Source: Saccharomycopsis fibuligera x Saccharomycopsis cf. fibuligera (Eukaryota > Ascomycota > Saccharomycetes > Ascoideales > Saccharomycopsidaceae). Taken from it: a stretch of DNA of 64,000 bases. Both the position numbers and the translations under genes were made by a program. The notes beneath the pieces were generated by a model that worked only from the letters and a program-made list of their open reading frames with translations, made no database searches and was not told where the DNA came from. Below are positions 50,420 to 62,299 of this stretch, piece after piece (position 1 is the stretch's first letter; each line of letters starts with the position of its first letter). The stretch lies in contig CP012815.1 in assembly GCA_001936135.1 (NCBI GenBank), positions 1,116,001-1,180,000 on the forward strand. The letters are read 5' to 3'.

Positions 50420-53400
50420 TTACATTTTTATAATAATCAACAACTTCTCCCCCGGTTCATGAATATATCTCACTTTGTTATTCCCAATATTTCCCACACT
50501 ACCGACTCCAGCAACCCCTGTAAAGGCATGCTGTTGCTGGCTTTGGTTAATTAAATCGGCATTGACGTTTCCTGTTCCGGCAAGCCCATCAGCCCCATCG
50601 CCACCTAGCACACCATCAGCAGCACCGTCAGTGTCTAGACTGTTTTGTTCGACTGCCTTCTGGGGATCAATCAACTTAACAAACGGCTCTTTAACTTCTT
50701 CAACATAATCATCAAATCCAGCCACAGAAGGGCCCAAATCCACACCACCAGGCAATACTGTACTTGGTACAGGAGTGCGAAACGTCTTGGGGACATCACT
50801 GAGTTCTGGCAAGTTAGGGATTCCACGACGATTAAAGCTTCTACCATTGTTTCTTCTTTTACGACGCAATTCTCTTTCCCTGTCCTTGTCGAGTTTTTCC
50901 AAATCGAAATAGTTGAGCTCGTATACAACGGGAGTGAAAGGGGCGAGTTTGCTTAGTGAGTTACTGTTGTTGTTTGATAATAATATCGGTCCATTACCGC
51001 CGCCGCTGCCAGAACCCGAATTAGAACTACCGTTGAGATTGAGCAGATTGGTGTTACTGTTGCTTGTATTGCCTCCGGCACTTCCGGCAGCATTAGTACC
51101 GCCAAATTCCAAGTCAAGGTTCTGATCATTTGCACGAAGCCAAGTACTATTATTAACCTCTGGTAACAAATGCTGCTTTATTTCATCCTCACCAATAGGC
51201 GTGCCGTCAAAGCCATACCCAATCAAATATAATGCTTTATAGTATAATTGTAGTTGTTCTCTTATTGAATGAGCAATAGCAGTGACAAATTCGCCAGGTA
51301 GTTGTAATTCGGCACCCATTACTTCGGCAAATTCTTCAGGATTGTTTTCTTTGCTTAGTAGGTCCCATTCAAACTGATCAACTAAGCGGTGATTTGAGAT
51401 GGTTACATCTAACTTGATGAGCACTCTAACGTCATGATTATTGAGATTTGTTTCATTAATAACATTACCGTTATTGTTACTATCACTGTTGCTGTTAGTT
51501 GCGGTTGGGGCATTATTTGCCATGCTGTCCAAATCAGGAGCTGGAAATGCACGATACTCGTTAATTTGCTCCTTAATATTAGCTAGTACAGTATCTGTAA
51601 ACATTGGGTTACTAAATCGATAATCGCTCATTGTCTGAGCAACAAAATATTCCAAAGTTATCAACAGTTCATTTTTATTCCATGTGAATGTATCTCTAAG
51701 ACGAAACTTATCCTTTTCCACATCAAATTCAAGTCTAATCGGGACCAAATCTTCTTTTGATATTGACTGTTGCAACAAGTCTGAGCGAGAGAAATACAAA
51801 TCATTAAATCTTGTTGGTTTTTTCCGTTCTTTGGGGTATATGATTTTAGTGGGACCATTAGTGAATCCATTACCGTAGCCTTGGTATCCATCGCCCCAAA
51901 TATTTTTAGTATTGGTGGTGACTTTACTTTCAAGTGCAAGCCTGATGGAATTCATACGTTTCATCTTGATGTCACTGTAATACTTGATTGAATGGCCAAG
52001 CTTATTCATTAGTTCGACGCTTGAAGGTTGAAGTTTTTCTTTAGTAAAAAGTTTCATATTTAAAGCATCTCGGTAAGCTATTTGTTCATAAAGAAGTAAG
52101 TCAGTACTGGCCACTTTTCGTTTCTTTTTCGCTTGTTCGTTGTTCTTGCTGTTGTCCTTGTGCTCGCCATTGAGGCTTTCTTTCTCCTCCTTATCAAGCC
52201 TTTCATTTTCCTTTTTGATCTTCTCAGACCAGTAAAATGGCGGAATAGGTATTAAATTAGGAGGATACATTGGTGTATCAGGGATTTTAGCACTTCCTGG
52301 AGGCGCCACTCCTGAGCCAAAGGGAACTGGTGCAGCTGGTCCACCGGGAACCGCTCCTCCTTGTCCTGCTGGTCCTTGTCCTGCTGGTCCTTGTCCTGGT
52401 CCTGGTACTACACCTGGCATCCCTGGTTTTGGGATAAACGCACCATTAGCAACACTATTTCTCTTCATTGCATGATTCAACATCATTGGATTACCAACAC
52501 CCACGCCATTGCCAACACCTGCAATCAGTTGAGAAGTTAATGGAGTTCCTGGTTTACTTGCGCTGCTAGCATTGGTAAATGCTGCCTGATTGGCTAAACT
52601 AGGATTGATCATTTGGACTTTGTTACTACTGATGCTGGAACGTTGTCTAAGATGAGTAGGAATTTGCTGCGGTTGAGGACTGCCATGACCTGATATCTGC
52701 TGAGCTTGAGCTTGAGCTTGAGCTTGAGCTTGCTGTTGACGTTGCATTTGAGCCTGTACCTGCTGTTGGAATTGCAGCGGGTGCTGAGGAAATTGCTGGC
52801 GTTGTTGTTGCTGCTGTTGAGGAAGCTGATTATGACCGGCAGATCCAGGAGGAGGAAACTGTTGCATTCCCTGCTGTGGATGTTGCTGAGAATTGGCAAC
52901 TTGAGGTGAAGACATAGCATTGTTGTTTACGTTAGGATTAACATTGGCATTAAACGGCTGCATTGGCGAATGTGGAACTTGCCCTGGTTGATTTTGCTGC
53001 TGTGGTTGGCTTTGTTGATTTTGTTGATGTTGATGTTGTTGCTGCTGCTGCTGCTGTTGTAAATGATGCTGTTGCAATTGTTGCAAAATGTGAGGAGGCA
53101 AATTAGCAGCCTGTTGAGGATTCTGCAAATACTTTTGTATAGTCTGCTTGAGCTGTTGTTGTTGAATGCTGTTATTATTATTAATATTAATATTATTGTT
53201 ATTATTACTATTCATAGCATTGATGTTATTTCCACTTGTAACACCAGAAACACCAGGTATCCCGGGACCAGGGGCATTGACATTAGCGTTAATATTAGCA
53301 TTAGCGTTGCCAGTCACAGGTGAATGAATTCCTGACTGCTGTTGTTGATGTGGCAGCGGCAGCGATTGAACAATGTTATTATTATTGATGTTATTAGCTC

Positions 53401-53453
53401 CAGCACCACCACTATTGATTCTCATTGCCGCAGGATTATGCATTTGGTGCGGC

Positions 53454-53484
<31 letters not shown>

Positions 53485-53743
53485 GGAATAACTGATGAAG
53501 GACATTAGGTGGTAAGTTTGCGCCGAAGCCTTGAGGAATCTGTTGTTGTTGTTGTTGCGGCTGTTGCTGACCTGGTTGACTTCCTAGTAAACCAGAGTTG
53601 GGCTGTTGTTGAACAGAATTAGCATTGTTGTTGTTGATGTTGTTGTTGTTGTTATTGTTTAGATTGTTAGCGTTGTTAGCATTTATGTTGTTGTTGTTGT
53701 TGTTGTTGCTGCCGTTGGTATGGTTATTGCTATTGAAGCTCAT
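50420..53743 (-). CDS. SNF5: SWI/SNF subunit Snf5
   Basis: The protein is a core subunit of the SWI/SNF chromatin remodeller in the nucleus. It is 1107 residues. Residues 1-360 are Gln/Asn/Pro-rich, as in S. cerevisiae Snf5, with Pro/Gly-rich repeats at about 440-480 (GPGQGPAGQGPAGQGG). The SNF5 domain is at about 665-870, with two repeats: LVPIRLEFDVEKDKFRLRD and, later, DVRVLIKLDVTISNHRLVDQ followed by YKALYLIGYGFDGTPI. A basic stretch (RERELRRKRRNNGRSFNRRG, about 975-995) precedes PNLPELSDVPKTFRTPVP. The Q-rich N-terminus and length favour Snf5 over the shorter RSC subunit Sfh1. Confidence 0.93.
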
Positions 53744-54061
53744 TGTGCATTGTGTGTGCCTGTGTGTTTAGTTGTTATGAGTTGCAGTGGTTGGTTAACT
53801 GGCCGGTGTATTGGTTGGCGTATTGGCTGGTGATATCTTGTAAATTGAATAAACGCTGTGAAAACAAAAAACGAAAAACAAAAAAAAAAAATCAGGTTTG
53901 GCGTTTGCGGAGGGTAACCTCGATCATGTGCCATGGCCACGGTTCTACATATACAGTTGTTATACTAGTTGGTTCTGTTACTCCTATTTTACAACATACA
54001 CAAAAAATCTATCTTCGTTAACTTATCTGCGGTATATGTATTATCATTCAAACAACTAAGC
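53744..54061. promoter_or_regulatory. SNF5 promoter and GET3 3' flank
   Basis: A compact spacer of 318 bp with an A-rich tract (53865-53892). No separate gene. Confidence 0.5.
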
Positions 54062-55153
54062 TTAATCTCTAGTTTCTAACTCGTAAATAACATGGCTATC
54101 TTCCTTTGGATCGTAAGCATTAACCAAAAACTGACTAAACTTTACCAAATTATTCAACCCTCTAATCTCATTGCCCAACAATGGCATCTTCACCAAGTGG
54201 AAATCCTCGTACAAATCGGCCATTTCGCCCAAATATTTCTTTTGCATCTTCCATCTAGAAGCACAACGTTTACAGTCGGCGCCATCGTCAGCAAATAATA
54301 GCTGGTTAACAATGATTGAATTGACGTCCATGTTGTAACTAACCAATTCTTGAATCAATCTTTCGGTTTCGTAAAGGGACAAGAATTCGGAAATGCAAAC
54401 ACATACAAATGTGGTTAAGTCAGGATCTTGAAACTGTTTGTTGATTTCACTAACGGTTTTTTGAATTTCTTGAAGTTTGGCAAAAATGTCCTGTTGCTTA
54501 TCCTGGGCATTGCCGGCGCCGCCACCAATCAAATTATTAAGTAAGGGTCCAAAACGGCCACTGATTTCCCCGAATTTGGAAAGCAAAGTTTCAAGAGTGG
54601 TTGGCAATTGCAAGAATCTCAAAGTGTGGCCGGTTGGAGCAGTATCGAATATAATTGTTTGGTAATCGACTTTGCTCTTCTCACTGCTACTATTGTCACT
54701 ACTACTATCTTGACTTTTGATGTGTTTCATGACTTCCATGAACGAAAGGGCCTCATCGATCCCGGGAATAGAACTGGTCATATCAGTCATAAGACTACCT
54801 AATGGATTATTAGCATCACCCAGCTGACCGTCAAAGTTGTTTTGAGCCTTCATTTCTTCCATAAACGCAGAAGGATCGATTTCCATACAACTCAAATTGT
54901 TCAACCCTTGGACTGGTCTGGCGTCCTTGTCGAATTTTTGACCAAATGCATCAGACAAGTTGTGTGCTGGATCAGTAGAAATCAACAAGTATTGCTTGGT
55001 TGGGTTAGCGAGAGCAAGTCTAATGGCCACTGAGCAGGAGGAAGTGGTTTTACCAACCCCACCTTTACCACCAACAAAAATCCACTTGAGGGTGGATTGC
55101 GGGTCAAAGATATGTTGTAAGTTAGGATCAAGTTCTAAGTCGAGGTCTGCCAT
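54062..55153 (-). CDS. GET3: Guided-entry ATPase Get3
   Basis: Get3 is the cytosolic ATPase that delivers tail-anchored proteins to the ER receptor Get1/Get2. The protein is 363 residues. Visible motifs: deviant P-loop [12 protein letters not shown] (about 27-38), switch I region [16 protein letters not shown], and [16 protein letters not shown]. The zinc-binding CxxC of the dimer interface is Cys294 and Cys297 (DCKRCASRW). Near the C-terminus are [13 protein letters not shown] and a standard short tail. An acidic Ser-rich insert lies around residues 146-158. The ATG at 55153 gives the expected N-terminus. Confidence 0.97.
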   Translation of the reverse strand: MADLDLELDPNLQHIFDPQSTLKWIFVGGKGGVGKTTSSCSVAIRLALANPTKQYLLISTDPAHNLSDAFGQKFDKDARPVQGLNNLSCMEIDPSAFMEEMKAQNNFDGQLGDANNPLGSLMTDMTSSIPGIDEALSFMEVMKHIKSQDSSSDNSSSEKSKVDYQTIIFDTAPTGHTLRFLQLPTTLETLLSKFGEISGRFGPLLNNLIGGGAGNAQDKQQDIFAKLQEIQKTVSEINKQFQDPDLTTFVCVCISEFLSLYETERLIQELVSYNMDVNSIIVNQLLFADDGADCKRCASRWKMQKKYLGEMADLYEDFHLVKMPLLGNEIRGLNNLVKFSQFLVNAYDPKEDSHVIYELETRD

Positions 55154-56772
55154 GTTGAGCGTGCGTGTATGTGTGTGTGGGTGTGGGTTTTGGAAGGCTG
55201 AGATGAACAGTAATCAAAAGAGTGGGTATTGATTCTTGGTGTGATATATCGTTAGTCTCAGTTAATTCACTTGGTTCCAAATTGAAATTGTTTTTTTTTT
55301 TCTTTTTCTTTTGCCTTCTTTTGCTTCCACGTACTGCTAAACTCTACACCGCCCCCGTTTTGCTATACGCACATACTCTTTCCTTGCCAACATCGATGCC
55401 TGTGAAAGAGCTCAACGAGAGCAGTTGAACAGTTCAATTCGCGAACCTATAACCTAACGTGGTACTCCACATTCTCCAAAATCACAGCAGCAACGACAAA
55501 CGCGGGCAGTTTGCTTACATTACAATGCTCCCTGCCAGACTGTGCTCAACTTAGTCGCCTTTGCAGTTAGCAGTAAGCACCTTTATCCGTACTCTCTGTC
55601 TGTCTACTTTGGTTTTGCAGGGTGCCATAATTTTGAACCAATTTTCAAAGCATGTACTTGGCGCGAACCGCGAAAGGTAATTAATTCTACTATAGGAAAA
55701 GTAACTCAAGATCAGCTATCTAAACAAGAAACTGTGAGGCCATCTTTTTTTCGCCACTGCACTAGCGCAACTCGCTACACTAATTAACCAGTTAACTAGT
55801 AACCGGCTGATCGGCTGTGGCCATGGCTGCCAAAGGGAAAAAACATCCAAGAGAGAGAAACTTTTCACCAGAGACAATTATCATGAACGTGCACCAAATG
55901 TATATATGATACAGTGAAACATCGTCGCAGTCTCGGTCAGACTCAGCCAAACTTTAAAATTGTTACCGCTTGCCGTAGCTTAGATCAGCTGCCTATTGTT
56001 CTGCACTGCGATGCGTATCCCTACCTCTCGGGTACGATGAGACGCACGCTTACTCCGTTTTTCTCGAAGCTCGTGGCTCTTTTGAAAAGCGCAAAAGTAT
56101 GGAGAAATGCATGTACCAGCAGGTCGGGTACGATGCGCATGAGGCGAACATTAGCGTTTGCTTTACTCTACGTAGCTAAGGCAATTATTACTACAAACAA
56201 AACAAAACAAAACAAAAAAAAAAAAAAAGAGACACTTTTTATTTTGCGCGATTTTTATACTCTGTTTCAGTTCGGTTTGGTTGGTTGGCTTTGTTTTGGC
56301 CAATTGAGCAACTTATGCGAGTGGTTATCAATCATTCTCCCCCACAGATATACAAATACATTAACGGCAAAGACTCGGGATCAGAATATCTGCAATCCTG
56401 TTCCGGCTCCTCCTATTTCAAACAAAGCCTCGGGAACGAATACGCTTCGTAGTACACAGTGGATGCAACCTCATATGGGCTATGCTTTGCAGAGGCAAGT
56501 ACAAGGAATCGTAAAACACTACACTAATTGAGTCCAACGGAAGCCGCAAATCCTATAAGGAGCTGTGTTTTATTGATACGGGCAGTATGCTATGTGTGTA
56601 TAGCTTTGAATTAAATAAATAGAAAAAAAAACAAAAAAAAAACAAGATAATAATAAACACAATCTTCTAAAAGGATGAACACAATATTTAAAATCATATT
56701 TGTAAGTTGAGCGAAATATAAGCCTTTCAAAAAGGATTATTAGCGAAGCTTTTTGAAGCTTGTAGATTTACC
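55154..56772. other. 1.6-kb spacer upstream of GET3
   Basis: The GET3-proximal part is its promoter, with a T-rich stretch at 55290-55320. Further away, a 12-bp word TCGGGTACGATG occurs twice in the same orientation (56028-56039 and 56124-56135), each followed by an ATG- and CG-rich patch. A long plus-strand frame at 55914-56531 starts at GTG and has no recognisable domain. No tRNA seen. Confidence 0.45.
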
Positions 56773-57621
56773 TCACCAACAAGTAAACCCACCATCAACA
56801 ACAATATTAGCCCCTGTAGTGTACGAACTAGCCTTGCTCTGGGCCAAATACAAAACCGTGCCAATGAATTCTTCCGGCTGTGCCAATCTGTTCATTGGAG
56901 TTCTACCTTCCCAGTGGTTCTTCAACTCGACATCCTTAAGCAACTCGGTATTGATTGGCGTGTCAATATAGGCTGGAGAGATCGCATTGACACGGATATT
57001 GTATGGGGCCCATTCTGCACCAAGGGACTTGGCCAAATGGATCACCCCAGCCTTGGACATGTTGTAGACACATTGCGGTTGCGGTTCATTGACAATAAGC
57101 CCCGACATTGAAGCAATCAACACGATTGAACCGTGCTTGTTACCGCCGGTTTCGGTGTTTGCCTTGACCAAGTTCTGACCAAATGCTTGGGAAACGTACA
57201 ATGATCCCATCAAGTTGCAATTGATCAATTTTTGTGCCTTTTCTGGTGGAAACTCCAATGCTGGGATGTTGTAGCAGAACCCAGCACAATTGACAAGCAA
57301 GTCAGCAACCTGGCCATGAGCATCATTAATGGCGCTAAACACAGTAGTGACTTCAGCAGCATCTGAAACATCAACTTTCCAAGCACTGAGCTGAGATGGT
57401 TCTAGTTTAATTTCATTCTCAGCAGCGAATTCCTTGAGTAGGACAATGGCTTTTTCTGCAGCTTGGACGTTAATGTCAGTGAGGGCAATAGAGGCACCTT
57501 GGTAAAGCAATCCTTTAGCAAGAGCGAACCCAAGGCCACCTGAGCCACCGGTGATGACGGCAAGTCTGCCGTCAAGTCTAAAGTCAGGGACGAAATCTTT
57601 TGCTTGAAAAGTTTTGGTCAT
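56773..57621 (-). CDS. ARD: Short-chain dehydrogenase, D-arabinitol 2-dehydrogenase-like
   Basis: The 282-residue classical SDR has NAD-binding TGGSGGLG (24-31), NCAG (111-114), and a catalytic triad Ser173, Tyr186 and Lys190 (YNMSK). The blocks SMSGLIVNEPQPQCVYNMSKAG, SYTTGANIVVDGG and the C-terminal xCW match Candida D-arabinitol 2-dehydrogenase (ribulose-forming), as I recall it (ending DGGYECW), better than Sou1-type sorbose reductases. The reaction would interconvert D-arabinitol and D-ribulose with NAD. Substrate assignment is inference from similarity; the SDR fold is certain. Confidence 0.85.
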   Translation of the reverse strand: MTKTFQAKDFVPDFRLDGRLAVITGGSGGLGFALAKGLLYQGASIALTDINVQAAEKAIVLLKEFAAENEIKLEPSQLSAWKVDVSDAAEVTTVFSAINDAHGQVADLLVNCAGFCYNIPALEFPPEKAQKLINCNLMGSLYVSQAFGQNLVKANTETGGNKHGSIVLIASMSGLIVNEPQPQCVYNMSKAGVIHLAKSLGAEWAPYNIRVNAISPAYIDTPINTELLKDVELKNHWEGRTPMNRLAQPEEFIGTVLYLAQSKASSYTTGANIVVDGGFTCW

Positions 57622-58900
57622 TATAGCGAAAGAGAGAGAGAGAGAGAAAGAGAGCTTTAAAGAGAGAAAAGTAAGTAAAGATAAGTGTTATATCAGAAAA
57701 CTAGGATTGTTTGATATTGATATAGTAGGGAATTGTGGAAAGAAGAAATGAAAAATTTTTCAGGAGAGAGAAAGAATGAGAACACAGTGAGCTTATATAG
57801 TTTTTGCGGGGGGCAGTAAGCAGCAAGAGAAAAAGAAATAACAACAGCCAAAGCCAATCGGAACAGATACCCAGGACAGTGGTACAATGATAGCGTGAGA
57901 CTAGTGGAAGTTTATAGTTTACATGGTTTAAGGTGTACGGTGGAGCGAGCCGGAGTAGTAGATGACCAGACTGCTCTGTGTGGAAAGAGTTAGTGTTATT
58001 GTTATTATAAGCATAGGAGCATTAGTTTTGATTCCTAAACACTCCGAAACCTGGAGTTGTTTTATTGTTACTTTGAGTAGTTAGTTGACTCCAACGGTCA
58101 TCTACACCTTGACTCCACCACCACCACCACCGCCACCACACACACACACACACACACACCCTCTCTCTTGCTTATAGAAGAGAGCGTATTCTTGTGCTGT
58201 ACATGTCCTAATAACACAGTGTGTACTCTATATACAGTCTACCCAGTATAGAGCAAGCACCCCGGAGTGCACTGCAGCTACAGACGATCGGCATTGCAGT
58301 GTTAAACAGCCCTCCCCCCGCAAACTGAGATAATTATATTTTCACCACTCATTTTTTTTTCTTTTCTGAGTTTGTTTGGCGCTCCACCATGCTCTGTCTG
58401 GAAAATGCAAGCATTATAATTCAAGGATAGTATAGTACAGCGTACTAAGGCCAGAAATATAAACTCCATATCTGATGCACTCACAATCTTGCACTGGTCT
58501 GACTTTCCTAGAATTCAACTGATATCATAACTGTGATTTCGGGAAATGCCATGCCATTTTATTCCAATACCAGACCGGTCTCTCATTCTTGCTTTGGCAT
58601 TGTTTGGCTGATGAAGAACGAAAGAAAAAAAAGAACAAGGTTTGAAAGAACGAACGTTTACTAGAAATTAGCTACCTATAGCTCAAATGTGAAATCTTAG
58701 GTAACGCCTACAAAGAGTTATCAAAATTAAACAGACTGCTAGCGAGGATCTCTCTAGAACCTTAACCATCACTTTATCATAAAGTTTCCGTATTTGTAAC
58801 ATTTATTTTTGCATTGTATGAAAAGAAATTGTGACCCACTGACAATAATTGCAATCGCAATAGTAATCGTTAGCTGTTCATGCAATACTGAATCGCCACA
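57622..58900. promoter_or_regulatory. Upstream region of the arabinitol dehydrogenase-like gene
   Basis: GA repeats immediately upstream of the ATG (57629-57650). A (CCA)n then (CA)n microsatellite at about 58108-58160. Otherwise mixed-composition spacer with no gene. The far end is the 3' flank of the SGM1-like gene. Confidence 0.5.
58108..58160. repeat. (CCA)n-(CA)n microsatellite
   Basis: CCACCACCACCACC grades into about ten CA units. Simple repeat. Confidence 0.85.
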
Positions 58901-61900
58901 CTACTGCTTCAGCTGCTGCATCTCAATCATCTGTTCTACCTGCTGTCTCAACAAGTCTTTCAAATCCGCAACATCGTTCCTCAATTCCTCCACCAACTCG
59001 CTCTTTTCCCCCAACAATTCCAAGCTGACTTGTTCTCTCCGCTTTAGCTCCTCCACCTCTTTAGTCAACTCGTCGTTTTCCGTTGCAAAACGCTGCAAAT
59101 CCTCAATTTGCTTCATTAAGCTTAGGATCTCATTCCCAGTGTCGGATCTTTCCTTTGACGCGCGTTTTAGTTCTTCGGTAGTGGTGCTTAGTTCGGTTTC
59201 CAATCTTGCTACTTTGGCAGAAAGGCGGCCAACTAGTTGTATAGAGGGCCCACCGCCACCGCCGCCGCCGCCACTGTTGTTATTATTGCTATTGAAGCCG
59301 TTACTCAAGAATGGCGAGTTTTGATTAGAGATAGAGTCAAATCTCGAAGCGCTGTCGAAATTGAATGACGACGCGGTTTCTGAAGCATTGCCGGCACCGC
59401 CACCAGTGAAGTTCAATGTGCTACTGGAGTCATTGGCGTGGCTAGTCATCATACTACTGCCGTTGGCATTGAAATTCAACATTGGGCTAGCGTTTCCTCC
59501 AACAAAGGAAATCGATTGCGACAATGATGGGGATAGTTGTTGCTGTTGTTGTTGTTGAGAAGGCACTGCCAAAGAACTGAGCTGTTGATTTTGACTGAAA
59601 TTGCTGCTATTGTTTGAAATTGACGGCCTGCCATAAATGTTATGCAGTGAAGTAGAACGGGAAATCGACGATGATGATGATAATGATTGTGGAAACGGTT
59701 GTGACGCTGAAAGTTCAGGAGTTCTGCCCCATGGGACGTGTAGTTCCAGGGATTTGCGGAACGTCATTTGTGGGATTGCCAATGATGAGGAAGAAGAGAT
59801 AGAATTCCGCATTGCATTGTTATTACTGTTATTACTATTATTGCTGGTGTTGACGCCAGCCAATGGGCCTTCATCATCTTCAGCAATAAAGTCGTCATTC
59901 AATGGTTTCCCACTATTAGCCAAAGTTCTGATTTTTTCCTCCAACGCAGTGACCGTCAAATTGTGCTTGCTCAACAACTCATCATACTTGTTTTGCAAAT
60001 TGCCAATCTTATCATCCTTGAGCAGTAACTGCTTTTGCAACTCAGCGATCTCTGCATCAACATTTGCTGCACTTTCAAGTGCCACCTGCTGCTCTTCCTT
60101 CAAGTTATTGAACTCATTGAGTAATTTTTTGAAATTTTTCACTTGTAATGCTTCACCTTGCTTGAGTTTGGCTATGGTGTCGTTCAAGTTGCTGATTTGA
60201 GCCAAGGAGGTGCTTTCTAGTTGTTGAAGTTCTTGTAACGTGCTCTCGTACTTTGCTTGTAATGTTTGGTTTTGTTTCATTAGTTGGTCATCTGCTTTGC
60301 TGGCGCGCTTCTTGCTGTTATTCTTGTCTATGTCGTCGCTGCCACTGTTTTCATCATTTGTGGCGCCAATGTGACCCCGAGTTCGCGATTCTTCATTCTG
60401 GGCGCGAAGTTGCTCAATTTTGTTTTCCAATCTTGCCACTTCGGATTCGTAATCTTCTTTGACCAACTTGGCCTTGTTATTCAAGTCCTCAATCTCCAAC
60501 TTTAGCAAACCAATCTCCTTGGTTGCACCAGCCTTGGTCAATGAAGTTTGAATCTTTTCTTGCTCCAATTCTTTCTTCAAAGAGTTATTCTTACTTATTT
60601 CATCTTGGTATTTTTCCGTCATTTCGTGTAATTTCTTTTCATAGTTTTTGAATTTGTACTCGCTGAGCTCATGCTGTGCTCTTTCGTACCGGTTTTTCAA
60701 ATCCTCATAGTTAAATTCCAACTGGCCCAATTTTTTCAACTTTGGCTCAGTTGATTGCTGATGCTGCTTGAGTGTGTTGTGCAGTTCAGTGATTTCGGCA
60801 AGCTGCTGATCCCTGACTTCAAGTCTATGCTCAAGGTTGCTGATTTGGGATTGGGCATCGGATTCTTTGGATCGGAGTTGTTTGATTAATGTGGTGTACT
60901 TTAACTCCTTCATTGATAGTTTTTCTCCTTCTTCGATTAATCCAGCAATTTGCTCATCTTTTTCCTTAAGGAGCTGGTCAACTGAACTAGAACTTAGTGT
61001 ACTAGCAGCAGCAGCAGCAGCAGCAGCAGTAGTTGTTGTTGTTTTTGTCGTTGTTGCTGCTTTAAGTTGGTTTTTCAAATCGGATATTTCAGAATCGTGC
61101 TTTTGTTGAGTGGTTTTCAACAACTTGACAAGCTCGTCTTTTGACAACGTAGCAAACTCGTCACTATTATCGTTGCTTATCTGTCTTTCTGTATCAGCTT
61201 CCTTCTCTGCAGTCGCACCGGTTAGTCCACTCTTTTCTGGTTCTTCGTTCTTGACAGCACTACTCGCATCATCATCACCATCATCACCATCATCATGGTT
61301 CACGTCCTTTATGACAACAACACTTCTATCACTATCAATACTACCCCTCACTGGGTCAACTGATGCTGAATGCGATGCTGGCAAGGAAGAAGAAGCTGAA
61401 ACCATCACTGATCCTGACCCCAATGAACTTGCTGAATCATTGTTCTCTTCAAGACTTTTCCTCAACGGCAGCACAGCAGAAGCAGAGTCATCAATGCTCA
61501 AGGCTGTCTTTTTTGCCTTTTTCAACTTCTTGGCCTTTTTCGCTTTTTTAGCCTTATCTGAATTCACCGCCATTGCTAACCTTTCCTCCATGGTTAGCTT
61601 TTTCTTAGTTGCAGGAGCAGGAGCAGGAGAACTAGCAGCTGCTGCGGCTGCCGCCGATGGTGGCTTCAGTGATGGCGATGGAGTATCTGGGGCAGGAGCT
61701 GGCGAAGGCGAGGCTGATGTTTTTGCAACATTCGTCTTATTCTTGCTAGGCGTATTTGTTGCTGCTGAGGTCGATGTGGAGATTGTTGATGACGGTTGAG
61801 CTTCAAGTGCCGCTAAGGGAGGTTCTGGAGTATCGTCTTCGAATTCAGTGGAAACTGGTGTCTCAGCAGCGCTTGAAATAGCAATGGCCGCCAGCTGGGC

Positions 61901-62299
61901 TTCAGTTGATTCAGCCTTAGTCAATTGATCTTTGTGATTGTTGCCATTGTCTTTGTTATCGGTTTCATTATGGTTATTATTATTATTGTTATTATTGTGC
62001 AGTGGAGTAGCACCTTTATTATTACTGCTAGCTTTTTGATGATCCAGCTGCTGTGGCTGATGATCCAGCTGTTGTTTCTTTTCCACTTCGAGCTGGTGTT
62101 CAGCCTCCTGTGGATTGCTCTGCTTATCTTTCAGTTGCTCTTGATCATGATTTTGGTCAGGCCTACTTTGTTCCAGTTCATCGAGCGTTTCCAGCTTATC
62201 AGCATTGCTATCTGGCTCATTATCATCGACAATGTCCACTGGATTGTCCTTTGGATGGCCCTGTTGAGCTATGGTTTTATTATTGGATGTCTCAGTCAT
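58901..62299 (-). CDS. SGM1: Golgi coiled-coil protein, Sgm1/TMF-like
   Basis: Sgm1 and mammalian TMF1 are golgins bound by Rab6/Ypt6. The frame continues upstream to a GTG, but the ATG at 62299 (MTETSNNK) has A at -3 and gives a 1132-residue protein without a hydrophobic leader. Another ATG at 62350 would add LNALVVIILCLLLA and has T at -3. The N-terminal 350 residues are low-complexity (Gln, Asn, Ala, Ser; KKAKKAKKLKKAKK). About 400-800 is long heptad-type coiled coil. A Ser/Asn linker follows. The last 110 residues (LSAKVARLETELSTTTEELK ... LLGEKSELVEELRNDVADLK) form the conserved TMF C-terminal coiled coil. Confidence 0.88.
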   Translation of the reverse strand: MTETSNNKTIAQQGHPKDNPVDIVDDNEPDSNADKLETLDELEQSRPDQNHDQEQLKDKQSNPQEAEHQLEVEKKQQLDHQPQQLDHQKASSNNKGATPLHNNNNNNNNHNETDNKDNGNNHKDQLTKAESTEAQLAAIAISSAAETPVSTEFEDDTPEPPLAALEAQPSSTISTSTSAATNTPSKNKTNVAKTSASPSPAPAPDTPSPSLKPPSAAAAAAASSPAPAPATKKKLTMEERLAMAVNSDKAKKAKKAKKLKKAKKTALSIDDSASAVLPLRKSLEENNDSASSLGSGSVMVSASSSLPASHSASVDPVRGSIDSDRSVVVIKDVNHDDGDDGDDDASSAVKNEEPEKSGLTGATAEKEADTERQISNDNSDEFATLSKDELVKLLKTTQQKHDSEISDLKNQLKAATTTKTTTTTAAAAAAAASTLSSSSVDQLLKEKDEQIAGLIEEGEKLSMKELKYTTLIKQLRSKESDAQSQISNLEHRLEVRDQQLAEITELHNTLKQHQQSTEPKLKKLGQLEFNYEDLKNRYERAQHELSEYKFKNYEKKLHEMTEKYQDEISKNNSLKKELEQEKIQTSLTKAGATKEIGLLKLEIEDLNNKAKLVKEDYESEVARLENKIEQLRAQNEESRTRGHIGATNDENSGSDDIDKNNSKKRASKADDQLMKQNQTLQAKYESTLQELQQLESTSLAQISNLNDTIAKLKQGEALQVKNFKKLLNEFNNLKEEQQVALESAANVDAEIAELQKQLLLKDDKIGNLQNKYDELLSKHNLTVTALEEKIRTLANSGKPLNDDFIAEDDEGPLAGVNTSNNSNNSNNNAMRNSISSSSSLAIPQMTFRKSLELHVPWGRTPELSASQPFPQSLSSSSSISRSTSLHNIYGRPSISNNSSNFSQNQQLSSLAVPSQQQQQQQLSPSLSQSISFVGGNASPMLNFNANGSSMMTSHANDSSSTLNFTGGGAGNASETASSFNFDSASRFDSISNQNSPFLSNGFNSNNNNSGGGGGGGGPSIQLVGRLSAKVARLETELSTTTEELKRASKERSDTGNEILSLMKQIEDLQRFATENDELTKEVEELKRREQVSLELLGEKSELVEELRNDVADLKDLLRQQVEQMIEMQQLKQ

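Noticed and set aside
55914-56531. 205-codon plus-strand frame
   Set aside because: It starts at GTG, contains a poly-Lys run from A-rich DNA and has no recognisable motif.
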